Positions 1-8,028 of a stretch of DNA of 64,000 nucleotides are shown here, in pieces. The position numbers and the translations under genes are program-made. Each line of letters opens with the position of its first letter. Position 1 is the stretch's first letter. The DNA comes from Dulcicalothrix desertica PCC 7102 (GTDB lineage: Bacteria; Cyanobacteriota; Cyanobacteriia; Cyanobacteriales; Nostocaceae): positions 202,132 through 266,131 of the forward strand of contig NZ_RSCL01000017.1 of the NCBI RefSeq assembly GCF_003991905.1. Reading direction: 5' to 3'. The notes beneath the pieces were generated by a model. It was not told the origin of the DNA, made no database searches, and worked only from the letters and a program-made list of their open reading frames with translations.

Positions 1-1251
1 CAATGGAATAATTTTGGTGATAATAAGAAAACTATAATATTCGCGGTTGATGTAGCACACTCCAAATCTATAACTACTCGATTTTGCATGAATAGTATTG
101 CTTGCGAACACATTGATGGAGAAACACCCCAAGACGAACGTAAGGAAATTTTAGATAGATTCCGTAAAGGCGCCACACAAGTAATATCTAACTGTGCCAT
201 TTTAACCGAGGGATTCGATTGTCCCGATTCGGAAGTCGTAATTATCGCGCGTCCAACGACAAGCGTTACCTTATGGTTACAAATGATAGGGCGTGTATTA
301 CGTCCTTATCCTGGTAAAACTCATGCTGTCATTATAGATATGACTGATAACTGGTATCGGTTGGGGCGCCCATGTGACCATCGCGAATGGAGTTTAGAAC
401 CTGTTACATGTGACCCCGATACAATGGGCGCCCGTTGTTGTTCTAGTTGCCATCACGTATTTAAACCGATGCCCGCCTTAATTCGTACATTTGAGATTTT
501 TAATACGAAACAGTGCGAATTTGTCACTACTTATGAAGCTGATTGTGCTAACTGTGGTAAACCGCTTCGATGGGTATTAGAAGAGGGGCGAGTCGTAGAA
601 GGTGGTGGTACACCTATGATTGCTTCATGTGAAGGCGCCGAATGGTTGGAAGTTCCAGCTAGTGTACGTCCTGCGGTGTTACGTCCTATTGTTGAGAATA
701 AAAAAAGAAAATATCGAGGTAATAAAACATATACAGAAAAAGTCCAAGCTATTAAATACTGGATTGAAGAAAACATCGACGTAAATTTAGATGAAATTAA
801 ATATGCCCTAACTTTAATGGATTTGAAGGCATCACAGCCGTTTGTACTCAGTAATGTATTTGCGTCTATTGCTAATAAAATAAGAACATCTTCTGATTGG
901 GACGATGTAGTTCAATATATGTCTTCTCGTTCTGATGATTTAAAAAAAGCAGTTTGGGAAAAATTTAGTATAGAAGAAAAACAGAAGTTAACTAGATGGA
1001 AAAATCGTTACACCGAAGAACTCGCTGTCTGGGGAAGTGAAGAAAATCTTAGGGTGATACAAAAAGATTTGGAAGCATGTGAAAAATTTGAGATGTTCGA
1101 GGAATTGTGGCAAATATACAATAAAACAGCAATACGCGATGCCTCGAAGCGCATTACTGGAGAAAAAGGCGCCGATGTACAAAGATGGATTTCGAGAATG
1201 GATTATTTAAGAGAATTAAACAGCATCAATAAAAACGGCGTCTTTTCTTGA
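1..1251 (+). CDS. DEAD/DEAH-box (SF2) helicase, C-terminal part, 5' end outside window
   Basis: The frame is open from base 1, so the gene starts upstream; the ATG at 88 is internal. What is present is the second RecA-like domain of a superfamily 2 helicase: TIIFAVDVAHS (motif IV region), then ILTEGFDCP (motif V) and QMIGRVLRP (motif VI, arginine fingers). A Cys-rich zinc-ribbon-like segment follows (CCSSCHHVF and CANCGKPL, about residues 115-180 of the visible part), then a charged helical tail of about 200 residues. The Walker A and DEAD/DEAH motifs lie outside the window. Substrate (DNA or RNA) cannot be decided. The family call is firm, the role unknown. Confidence 0.85.
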   Translation, partial: QWNNFGDNKKTIIFAVDVAHSKSITTRFCMNSIACEHIDGETPQDERKEILDRFRKGATQVISNCAILTEGFDCPDSEVVIIARPTTSVTLWLQMIGRVLRPYPGKTHAVIIDMTDNWYRLGRPCDHREWSLEPVTCDPDTMGARCCSSCHHVFKPMPALIRTFEIFNTKQCEFVTTYEADCANCGKPLRWVLEEGRVVEGGGTPMIASCEGAEWLEVPASVRPAVLRPIVENKKRKYRGNKTYTEKVQAIKYWIEENIDVNLDEIKYALTLMDLKASQPFVLSNVFASIANKIRTSSDWDDVVQYMSSRSDDLKKAVWEKFSIEEKQKLTRWKNRYTEELAVWGSEENLRVIQKDLEACEKFEMFEELWQIYNKTAIRDASKRITGEKGADVQRWISRMDYLRELNSINKNGVFS

Positions 1252-1278
1252 ATTAAAGGCGCCTTTAAGAGCGGGTAT

Positions 1279-2094
1279 TTAGGGAGATTTCTTTTGTACA
1301 AGTACAATGACTCTGCTATCTGATTTAACGACTTGAATACCGTTTTTTAGTACTATCATGGGAATTTTCCAGTACGAGTGACCGCAAATAACCAGTAGCT
1401 TAGTATTTTTATTTATTTCTTCTAGCTCTAATCTTATAGAACTTTTGCCAAGTAAGTTGTGCCTTGGATAGTCGGGACCTTCGTGTAATACTAAAATGTC
1501 AGGCGCCTGTTTGACTAGTTCTCTAATTTCGTGGATAAAGTCATTTTCACGGCGCCGAAATGGTTTACTTGGTCTTCCAATAATTCCAGAAACACCTGCT
1601 ATATTTAGTTCACCGTTTTTTGCTATCTCACCATCAAGGTAGTAAATACCCTTAGTTTGCTTGAAAAGCTGAATATCTTCTTCTGCCGTCCCAAAACTAT
1701 CGTGGTTGCCTGCTACTCCTGCAACCCAGCGAAATTGGCGCCTAAAAGCGTGCCATACTTCGCGTACATCTCCAACTACTCCACTACGCTTATTGGTTTC
1801 AGCGTATAAATCGCCTGCTAGTATAACACCCGTGTTTTTTAGTGATGGTATTTTTTGCTGAAGAGCTAGGTTTTCTAGTTCTTCGAGGACAAGATGACCT
1901 ACGAGTTGTTGATTTTTTGGGTCTATTCCTTGTAAATCGCTGGTTACAATAATCGCATCTAAATGATTTGGTAGAACATCTACCTCCCCTATTAATATAG
2001 GTATATATTTCTCAACCAAACAGACACCACCAGAGGCTACTGTTAAGTAGCGTACCTGATGAATCGGTTTGTGTGAGATTTCTAGGATGTACAT
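1279..2094 (-). CDS. Calcineurin-like metallophosphoesterase
   Basis: A 271-residue protein with the metal-binding motifs of the calcineurin-like phosphoesterase fold in order: LAGDLY (GD), AGNHDSF (GNHD), VLHEGPD (a single His) and VICGHSYW, which stands where the terminal GHxH normally is. The usual first D-x-H motif is not clear; the matching region reads IIVTSDLQG, so the first metal site may be atypical. It converges with the helicase gene, 27 nt away. Substrate unknown; the family ranges from nucleases to nucleotide and protein phosphatases. Confidence 0.8.
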   Translation of the reverse strand: MYILEISHKPIHQVRYLTVASGGVCLVEKYIPILIGEVDVLPNHLDAIIVTSDLQGIDPKNQQLVGHLVLEELENLALQQKIPSLKNTGVILAGDLYAETNKRSGVVGDVREVWHAFRRQFRWVAGVAGNHDSFGTAEEDIQLFKQTKGIYYLDGEIAKNGELNIAGVSGIIGRPSKPFRRRENDFIHEIRELVKQAPDILVLHEGPDYPRHNLLGKSSIRLELEEINKNTKLLVICGHSYWKIPMIVLKNGIQVVKSDSRVIVLVQKKSP

Positions 2095-2183
2095 TGGATA
2101 TATAATTTTTATTTATAAGTTACCGCATCCACTTAATATAGCCACACTTAATATTATTTCACATGATAGTATAAAAAACGCCG

Positions 2184-2239
2184 TCGTTGTAAGCACTTCA
2201 GTGCTTGTCATAATTTAAGCACTGAAGTGCTTACAACGA
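2184..2239. repeat. Perfect 23-bp inverted repeat with 10-nt loop
   Basis: Arms at 2184-2206 and 2217-2239 are perfect reverse complements; each contains the near-palindrome AAGCACTTCAGTGCTT. Two exact copies of TTCAACGAG follow at 2241-2258. The structure lies between the phosphoesterase start and the AAA ATPase. There is no U-tract, so a simple terminator is unlikely; a short MITE or intergenic palindrome fits better. Confidence 0.8.
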
Positions 2240-2356
2240 GTTCAACGAGTTCAACGAGTGTGCCATAATACTACTATGTACTACAAATAATCACAAGGGC
2301 GCCTGTCGCCAATTTCCCATTCTCAACGGTGCAATACTTCCCCACGAGGAATCATA

Positions 2357-3979
2357 ATGGATAACATGCATCAAAATGGAGCATTAGACAGCCAACAGCG
2401 TTATGCAGCTTTGGTTGAACAGTTAGATTTGATGATACGCGCGCGGTATCCGCTTCTTTATTTAATATGTGTAGAAGAAGAACCTGTTGAGGAAGTATTA
2501 ACGCAAGTGGCAAAGCGAGCGCAACCCCAAAGGCAAGTTTTGTTCTGGGATATTGTCAGGGGTTGGAGCGACAATAATGCTGATAAAGGTTCGGTGATGG
2601 CTGCTTTGGGGCGAATTGCTAAAGCCGATGCTCAAACGGCTACAATGTTTGTGCTGCGTGATTTGCATCCGTTTATCAAAAATCCGACTACAGAGAAAAG
2701 TGCCCCTATAGTACGAGAACTGCGGAATTTAACGCGGGAGTTAAAGCGCGCGCGTAAGACTATAGTTGTTACTAGCCACACATTAGACATTCCTGACGAG
2801 TTGCAGCAAGAGTTGACGGTGGTTGATTTTCCACTACCCAGCGTACAAGAAATAAATTATTTAATCGAGCAGCTAGTAGTACCAGACAAATTAAATATAG
2901 ATGGGTTAGCGCGCGAACAGTTAGTTAAAGCTTGTCAAGGTTTGAGTCGAACTCGTATATCTAGGGTTTTGGCAAAAGCGCTAGCAGCTAAACAGCAAGT
3001 TAACGAAACAGATATTGATGGTGTTTTAGAAGAGAAAAAGCAAGCAGTTCGCCAAACTGGTATTTTAGAGTTTTTTACTCCGAGTGAATCTTTAAAACGG
3101 GTTGGTGGGTTAGACCAACTCAAGCAATGGGTACTAATGCGTCAAGATGCTTTTACTGACGAAGCGAGACGATATGGTATTCCCAATCCGAAAGGGATGT
3201 TACTTGTAGGTATTCAAGGAACTGGAAAATCTCTAAGTGCCAAAACTATCGCTCATGAATGGCGCCTACCTTTATTGCGGCTTGATTCTGGGCGCCTATT
3301 TGGTGGTATCGTCGGTGAAAGCGAAAGTCGTGTGCGCCAAATGATTCAACTAACCGAAGCAATGGCGCCTTGTGTATTATGGATAGACGAAATCGATAAA
3401 GCCTTTGGTAATATTACCAGCGGTGTTGATGGTGACTCTGGAACATCACGGAGAGTATTTGGTAGTTTAATTACCTGGATGCAAGAAAAAACCAGCCCAG
3501 TATTTATTGTCGCAACAGCCAATAACGTCCAAATATTACCCGCTGAGTTATTACGAAAAGGTCGATTTGATGAAATATTCTTTTTAAACCTGCCCAACGA
3601 AGCTGAACGGCAAGAAATATTTAAAGTTCACTTACAGCGCTTACGTCCGAGTCGCTTGCGTGAATTCAACTTGCCAGCACTAGCAAAACAAACAAATAAT
3701 TTTAGCGGCGCCGAAATCGAGCAAGTAATAATCGATGCCATGCACCAAGCATTTTCCACAAGAATTAACGGACACCGACGTGACTTCAACACCGAAGATA
3801 TACTACAAGCAACATCGCAAACAGTTCCATTAGCAGCAATAGCGCGCGACCAAATAGAAGCACTCAAACAATGGGCAGCACAAGCAGGCGCCAGAGCAGC
3901 ATCAAACGATATTCAATTAGTAGAGGAGTTAAAACAGTATTCAACACAACAAGGAATCGGGCCATTAGAAGTAGATTAA
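2357..3979 (+). CDS. ycf46: Ycf46-type AAA ATPase
   Basis: A 540-residue AAA protein. The C-terminal half carries Walker A GIQGTGKS at residues 285-292, Walker B VLWIDEID, the sensor region IVATANN, and an LLRKGRFDE arginine-finger-like motif. The N-terminal half (about 1-230) is the non-catalytic region of the cyanobacterial/plastid Ycf46 family, and the length fits. GAGGA lies about 9 nt upstream of the ATG. Two DUF1257 genes follow on the same strand; such genes are often neighbours of this ATPase. In cyanobacteria Ycf46 has been linked to photosynthetic or CO2-related regulation, but the substrate is not established. The family call is firm, the function inferred. Confidence 0.88.
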   Translation: MDNMHQNGALDSQQRYAALVEQLDLMIRARYPLLYLICVEEEPVEEVLTQVAKRAQPQRQVLFWDIVRGWSDNNADKGSVMAALGRIAKADAQTATMFVLRDLHPFIKNPTTEKSAPIVRELRNLTRELKRARKTIVVTSHTLDIPDELQQELTVVDFPLPSVQEINYLIEQLVVPDKLNIDGLAREQLVKACQGLSRTRISRVLAKALAAKQQVNETDIDGVLEEKKQAVRQTGILEFFTPSESLKRVGGLDQLKQWVLMRQDAFTDEARRYGIPNPKGMLLVGIQGTGKSLSAKTIAHEWRLPLLRLDSGRLFGGIVGESESRVRQMIQLTEAMAPCVLWIDEIDKAFGNITSGVDGDSGTSRRVFGSLITWMQEKTSPVFIVATANNVQILPAELLRKGRFDEIFFLNLPNEAERQEIFKVHLQRLRPSRLREFNLPALAKQTNNFSGAEIEQVIIDAMHQAFSTRINGHRRDFNTEDILQATSQTVPLAAIARDQIEALKQWAAQAGARAASNDIQLVEELKQYSTQQGIGPLEVD

Positions 3980-3998
3980 ACCAACCGAAAATACCGTA

Positions 3999-4054
3999 GG
4001 GGCGGGTTAACCCACAATCCAAAACCAAAATTACAATCTTACTAAACCCGCCCC
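3999..4054. repeat. Intergenic inverted repeat of the GGGGCGGGTT family
   Basis: Arms GGGGCGGGTT (3999-4008) and AACCCGCCCC (4045-4054) enclose a 36-nt AT-rich loop. The same arm type recurs as a tandem pair at 42.73-42.85 kb, so this is a dispersed element. It sits just after the AAA ATPase stop and may also slow transcription. Confidence 0.65.
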
Positions 4055-4088
4055 CAAAACCCATACACACAACAACCCAAAATAAATT

Positions 4089-4463
4089 ATGTCACATTTT
4101 ACAACCATCAAAGTACAAATCAAAAACGGCGAAGTATTACACCAAGTATTGCAAGAACTAGGGCACAAAGTCGAATGTAACACCAAAGTACGAGGATATC
4201 ACGGAGATACCACCCAAGCCGAATATGTAATTCGTCAAAACAACGGTTACGACCTAGGATTTCGGCGCAGTGGCGATAATTATGAAATCGTCGCCGACTT
4301 TTGGGGCGCCCAGATTAACCAGCAAAAATTTGTGAACTCAATTACACAAAAATATGCTCATAAAACCTTAATGGCAACAGTACAGGAACAAGGATTTAAT
4401 ATCGAAGAAGAAGAAGTTCTACAAGATGGAACCGTAAGAGTTGTTGTTGGTAGATGGGCATAA
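4089..4463 (+). CDS. DUF1257 (Ycf35-like) protein, copy 1
   Basis: A 124-residue cytosolic protein of the DUF1257/Ycf35 family. It starts MSHFTTIKVQIKN and ends with an acidic stretch and DGTVRVVVGRWA. The next gene is a paralogue with the same beginning (MSHFTSIKTQIKN) and end (DGTVKVVVARWA), so this is a tandem duplication. It lies 109 nt after the AAA ATPase, which suggests a shared pathway. The biochemical function of the family is unknown to me. Confidence 0.85.
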   Translation: MSHFTTIKVQIKNGEVLHQVLQELGHKVECNTKVRGYHGDTTQAEYVIRQNNGYDLGFRRSGDNYEIVADFWGAQINQQKFVNSITQKYAHKTLMATVQEQGFNIEEEEVLQDGTVRVVVGRWA

Positions 4464-4471
4464 TATACCCG

Positions 4472-4520
4472 CCTTGGATTCAAATCCAAGGCTGATAGCC
4501 GAAGTCCATTAAAATGGACT
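4472..4520. repeat. Double-hairpin intergenic repeat
   Basis: Two adjacent short palindromes: CCTTGGATT/AATCCAAGG (4472-4491, 2-nt loop) and AGTCCATT/AATGGACT (4503-4520, 2-nt loop). The arrangement is that of compact dispersed repeats in cyanobacterial intergenic regions. It separates the two DUF1257 genes. Confidence 0.65.
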
Positions 4521-4583
4521 GAGTATATCTAATATTTCTTTGTGTCCTTTGTGCCTTTGTGGTTCATTATTTAAACTAACACT

Positions 4584-4991
4584 ATGTCACACTTTACAAG
4601 TATCAAAACCCAAATCAAAAATCGTGATGCATTAGTTACAGCATTATCAGATGTTGGATTTAAAAACATCGAACTTCACGAAACAGCACAACACCTATAT
4701 GGCTATCAAGGTGACGTGCGCGAACAAACAGCAGAAGTAATAATACGGCGCCAATACATCGGTAGCTCCAGCAATGATATTGGTTTTAAACAACAAACAG
4801 ACGGACAATTTGAAGCAATAATCTCCGAATACGACCGACATCAATATAATCAACAATGGATGAACAAGCTAATGCAGCGCTACGGTTATCACGCATTAAA
4901 AGCAACCGCACAAGAACAAGGATTTACAATAGAAGAAGATGAAGTCATGCAAGACGGTACAGTGAAAGTTGTTGTCGCACGCTGGGCATAG
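4584..4991 (+). CDS. DUF1257 (Ycf35-like) protein, copy 2
   Basis: A 135-residue paralogue of the preceding protein, about 11 residues longer because of insertions around residues 30-70. The C-terminal region (ATAQEQGFTIEEDEVMQDG) is nearly identical to copy 1, while the middle has diverged, which suggests an old duplication with both copies kept. It shares its genomic context with the Ycf46-type ATPase. The intact frame and conserved ends support a functional gene; the biochemical role is unknown. Confidence 0.85.
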   Translation: MSHFTSIKTQIKNRDALVTALSDVGFKNIELHETAQHLYGYQGDVREQTAEVIIRRQYIGSSSNDIGFKQQTDGQFEAIISEYDRHQYNQQWMNKLMQRYGYHALKATAQEQGFTIEEDEVMQDGTVKVVVARWA

Positions 4992-5014
4992 ATGCATAAT
5001 ACATTGGTTCTTTA

Positions 5015-5069
5015 TTGTCATTCTGAGCGTAGCGTAAACGGAGTTTTCCCGCAGGGTAGAATCTAAAGT
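5015..5069. repeat. Dispersed repeat TTGTCATTCTGAG..., copy 1
   Basis: This intergenic sequence starts TTGTCATTCTGAGCG and ends GGGTAGAATCTAAAG. Related copies occur at 16.06-16.16 kb and 36.69-36.75 kb (TTGTCATGCTGAGGAACG, and GTTTTCCCGAAGGGTAGCAT in the latter). All three are noncoding and lie after genes, which marks a genome-wide repeat family. Confidence 0.7.
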
Positions 5070-5175
5070 TTGATTGTATATGTAAGATAAATAATTCGAT
5101 AGCTAACTGCATTCGTGGCGAGAATGGATATTTTTATCAAACTGCCTAAAAGTCATCATTGCTCTAATCAAAATT

Positions 5176-5277
5176 TTATGTATCTAATTATACTAAATTG
5201 TTAGTACTAAAATAAGACTAGAACTCAAAAATCGGTTAAAATATAGGCATCGGCGCCTATATTCAGTCAACTATTTT
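5176..5277 (+). repeat. 5' leader copy A (duplicated upstream region)
   Basis: About 100 bp directly before the DUF4258 gene are closely similar to 6012-6121. Shared blocks include AATTATACTAAA, AAATAAGACTAGAA, GGCGCCTATA, and CTAT-TTATNAGCAT at the gene start. The duplication covers the presumed promoter and 5' UTR but stops at the coding region. Confidence 0.75.
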
Positions 5278-5529
5278 ATGAGCATTAAGTTGCATCCCCA
5301 CGCTCAAGCACGATTAATCGAACGTGGTGTAACAGAGGAAGAAGTGATAAGTACTGTTGAGGGAGGTGTTAACTTTCCTGCTCAACTTGGTAGAACTGGG
5401 TTTAGGTGTAATTTTGTTTTTAATGCTGAGTGGGGTGGAAAGTTTTACAGTACGAAAAAAGTGGAGGTTATAGCAGTACAAGAAGCTGAAGACTGGTTGG
5501 TTATAACAGTTATTGCCAAGTATTTTTAA
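5278..5529 (+). CDS. DUF4258 protein, probable toxin of a toxin-antitoxin pair
   Basis: An 83-residue protein with the DUF4258 signature: LHPHAQARLIERGVTEEEV at the N-terminus and KKVEVIAVQE...WLVITVIAKYF at the end. DUF4258 proteins resemble RelE/BrnT-type RNase toxins in fold and usually sit next to a DUF2283 gene, as here (14 nt gap). By that analogy the protein would act on RNA and be held in check by its partner. The ATG at 5278 sits at the end of a leader that is duplicated at 6.0-6.1 kb. The pairing is seen; toxicity is inferred. Confidence 0.75.
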   Translation: MSIKLHPHAQARLIERGVTEEEVISTVEGGVNFPAQLGRTGFRCNFVFNAEWGGKFYSTKKVEVIAVQEAEDWLVITVIAKYF

Positions 5530-5542
5530 GAGGATAAAGTAT

Positions 5543-5782
5543 ATGAAAATTACCTATGACCCAAGATATAATATTGCTTATATACATCTAAGAGAAAAAA
5601 AAGCACAAGTAAATACAATTCAAGTCAGCGAAGAAATGAATGTTGATATTGCTCCGGATGGAACAATTTATGGAATTGAACTTCTCAATGCTAATCAACA
5701 GTTATCGTTGGATGAGCAGGGTAAATTGACTGTTGTTAATGAAGCATTGGGAGAATCTTCTGAGATTAAACTATTAATTTGA
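5543..5782 (+). CDS. DUF2283 protein, probable antitoxin
   Basis: A 79-residue protein starting MKITYDPRYNIAYIHLREKK, the hallmark of DUF2283, with the following conserved core VDIAPDGTIYGIELLNA. The start at 5543 is preferred over a longer in-frame one at 5513, because it has GAGGATA about 7 nt upstream and matches the family's N-terminus. It follows the DUF4258 gene by 14 nt and is probably cotranscribed with it. DUF2283 proteins are small beta-rich proteins regarded as partners or antitoxins of DUF4258 proteins. Confidence 0.78.
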   Translation: MKITYDPRYNIAYIHLREKKAQVNTIQVSEEMNVDIAPDGTIYGIELLNANQQLSLDEQGKLTVVNEALGESSEIKLLI

Positions 5783-5789
5783 AGTTTGA

Positions 5790-5985
5790 GAAGCTATTTA
5801 TATTACATGCAAAAATGTCGGTGCAAGATATGAGATACGGACATTTACTAGAAGGTGTGGTGGTTAATTTTTCTGGGCTTGGTTGTAAAAATGTACTGGG
5901 AAATCTATAATCTAAAGGTTGAGGTTTACAAATACGTTTAAATTTTCCTGTTCGCCAATCCCAAGCGTTAATACTACTATCTTCT
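5790..5985 (-). pseudogene. Possible WD40-repeat remnant
   Basis: On the minus strand one open stretch reads SINAWDWRTGKFKRICKPQ, which resembles a WD40 blade end (INAWDWRTGK), followed by about 40 residues with no recognisable pattern. There is no start codon in a suitable place. This is a weak call from a single motif; chance similarity is possible. Confidence 0.25.
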
Positions 5986-6011
5986 TATTTACACTGCTTT
6001 TATCTACTGAT

Positions 6012-6121
6012 ATACATATGTATTAAATTATACTAAACTCATTTTGCTCAAATAAGACTAGAATTCAAAAAAACGTTAAGATATTGCCGAGGCGCCTATA
6101 CTAGTAAGCTATCTTATAAGC
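6012..6121 (+). repeat. 5' leader copy B (duplicated upstream region)
   Basis: This second copy of the leader found at 5176-5277 lies directly upstream of the small ORF at 6122. In copy A the final ATGAGCAT is the DUF4258 start; here it reads ATAAGCATG, so the original start is lost and an ATG six bases downstream is available. The same control region therefore now precedes an unrelated ORF. Confidence 0.72.
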
Positions 6122-6406
6122 ATGTTTGTTGCTCCCGGCAAGGATGATACAATGTTTGACCAATGGATAGTAGACAGTGCCGATGATTTTTACAATGATA
6201 TCGAAATTCCAAGTACTGTTAAAAAAGTTTTGTTTTTAATTTATGCAGAAAGAAGGAAAGGGAAAACTATTATACAAATTAGGGATGCATTGAATGCAAT
6301 GGGGTACGAAATAAGCAAAAAAGATGTGCGCGGGGTTTTAAGCGTACACGAACAATATACAGGAGTCGATATGCAGTTGAATTGGTATGGTAATTTTAAT
6401 GCTTAA
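6122..6406 (+). CDS. Small hypothetical protein behind a duplicated leader
   Basis: A 94-residue ORF with no family I recognise. The central part (STVKKVLFLIYAERRKGKT, then IIQIRDALNAMGYEISKKD) looks helical and could be a winged-helix-like or coiled domain. The internal ATG at 6152 has AAGGA 7 nt upstream and may be the true start (84 residues). The leader is a copy of that of the DUF4258 gene, so the two may be coregulated. Function unknown. Confidence 0.5.
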   Translation: MFVAPGKDDTMFDQWIVDSADDFYNDIEIPSTVKKVLFLIYAERRKGKTIIQIRDALNAMGYEISKKDVRGVLSVHEQYTGVDMQLNWYGNFNA

Positions 6407-6464
6407 TTGATTGACGCGCGTGAACTTGAACTATTAAAACAGAAAGTGAGTTATCTATCTAAGG

Positions 6465-7028
6465 TCAAATAATTCCGCAGCTATCTAATTTTTCAGCGAG
6501 TGCGGACATTTTTCTGCAACCTGTCCAAAAATCGCCTAAACCCCAACCCGGGAGCGCACCTCCACGTGGTAAATGTCCAGCAGGCGCCTTTAAATTAAAT
6601 GTAACATCGTTCCAGTGTAGCCATTTCTCGTTAACATACCATCCTACAGACTCGCCAAAACGGCACCAAGCGTCCCAGTCGGGTTCTGATGTATTGCTCA
6701 CAGCTTGCCAAATTTGCTTTTGAATAGTAAAGCCAAAACGACCGTTACTGTTTTTTAACCAGAGATTATTAATAATTTGTAATTTTTCGCAATCAAAGTT
6801 ATTGATATTGAGTTCAGAAAGAGAACCTTGGTCTGTACGGTTCGCTAATTTCAACATTATTACTGTGGTCTCTAAATCAGCTTGTTCCCACATCCCTTGT
6901 TCGAGGAAATTTTTTAAGTTTCGGTGTGATCTTGCAAAATCTCCCAATACTGCACCATACTGTGGTGGTGGCACTTGCCCACCAAGTACTGCATCAAATT
7001 CGCGTGGTTGATTGGAATGTTCTGGCAT
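6465..7028 (-). CDS. GUN4-domain protein with N-terminal LGG module
   Basis: A 187-residue protein. Residues 1-30 carry the 'NQPREFDAVLGGQVPPP...AVLGD' module shared with three proteins at 44-48 kb. The rest is a GUN4 domain: FLEQGMWEQADLETTVIML, LWLKNSNGRFGFTIQKQIW, WDAWCRFGESVGW and GHLPRGG are typical. Canonical GUN4 binds porphyrins and stimulates Mg-chelatase; proteins with extra domains use GUN4 as a ligand-sensing module, so a regulatory role is more likely than a place in core chlorophyll synthesis. The LGG part is reduced to the motif itself, without the HEAT-like segment of the other members. Monocistronic by spacing. Confidence 0.85.
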   Translation of the reverse strand: MPEHSNQPREFDAVLGGQVPPPQYGAVLGDFARSHRNLKNFLEQGMWEQADLETTVIMLKLANRTDQGSLSELNINNFDCEKLQIINNLWLKNSNGRFGFTIQKQIWQAVSNTSEPDWDAWCRFGESVGWYVNEKWLHWNDVTFNLKAPAGHLPRGGALPGWGLGDFWTGCRKMSALAEKLDSCGII

Positions 7029-7304
7029 TGTGTAAGTCCTATATACTTATAGCTTCAATTTTTTACTAAGTAATTTCTGAAAAGTTTATATTATAGGGTA
7101 GGCAAGATGTTTGTAAAATTAGTCACATCAATCAATACGTTAATCTGGTTTTAATAAATAACTTTTGTATTTTTGATGTATCAGTGTTTAAAATTACCAT
7201 CGTTGTTAAGTATCTGCTGTTATTCTATATATGGATATGGAAATTTTATTTATATAGAAACAATTACATTTTCTGCTATTGAATAGTAAAATAACGAGGT
7301 AAAC

Positions 7305-7994
7305 ATGGGTCAAACAGTCTGGATTGCAAGACACGGTATTCGACTCGACTTTGTTAATCCTGCCTGGTTGAAAACTGCCGAGCGTTTCTATGATTCGCCA
7401 CTTTCGGTTGATGGTTTTAAACAAGCTCAAGCATTAGGAAGATATTTGAAGGGTAAAGAAGTCGTTCACATATTTTGTTCCCCGTTTCTACGTACAGTAC
7501 AAACAGCCCATTGTATTGCCGAAATACTTGATTTGCAAGTCAAAGTTGAATCGGGTTTGAGTGAGTTTTTATTCCCTTTATGGTTACCACCAGGCGCCGA
7601 GGAATTTTCAATCGAGAAATTAGCGGTATTATTTCCGCGTATTGACCAGAAATATACTTCGTTTGTTCGGGCAAAGTATCCTGAAATTACCTTGCAGCAA
7701 ATACGAGAGCGTGCTGGTAACACTGCCGATAATTTAGTTAAACACTTTTCTGAGACAATATTAATAGTTGGGCATGAAGCTTCGGTAGTTGGAGCAGTCC
7801 AAGGATTAGTTAATCAGGTGCCTTCTTTGAATGCTTCAAAATTATGTTGTTTATTCAAAGTTGTCCAAAGCGATTTAGAGTGGAATCTAGAGAATCACGA
7901 TTATACACCAAACCCAGAAGGTGATTCATCTCATTTACCATTGACTTACTATCGAAACCACCTGAAACGGCGCCTTCAAACTATATGGGATTAA
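7305..7994 (+). CDS. Histidine phosphatase family protein
   Basis: A 229-residue member of the phosphoglycerate mutase-like histidine phosphatase superfamily. The catalytic ARHG motif (the His accepts the phosphate) lies near residues 8-11, SPFLRTVQTA follows as the second signature, and IVGHEASV holds the second active-site His. GAGGT lies a few bases before the ATG at 7305. These enzymes hydrolyse phosphomonoesters; the substrate cannot be read from sequence. The lipid kinase gene follows 34 nt later on the same strand, so the two may form an operon (inference). Confidence 0.85.
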   Translation: MGQTVWIARHGIRLDFVNPAWLKTAERFYDSPLSVDGFKQAQALGRYLKGKEVVHIFCSPFLRTVQTAHCIAEILDLQVKVESGLSEFLFPLWLPPGAEEFSIEKLAVLFPRIDQKYTSFVRAKYPEITLQQIRERAGNTADNLVKHFSETILIVGHEASVVGAVQGLVNQVPSLNASKLCCLFKVVQSDLEWNLENHDYTPNPEGDSSHLPLTYYRNHLKRRLQTIWD

Positions 7995-8028
7995 TTTATT
8001 TTATCCCGTTAAAGCTCGTTATTTGAAC

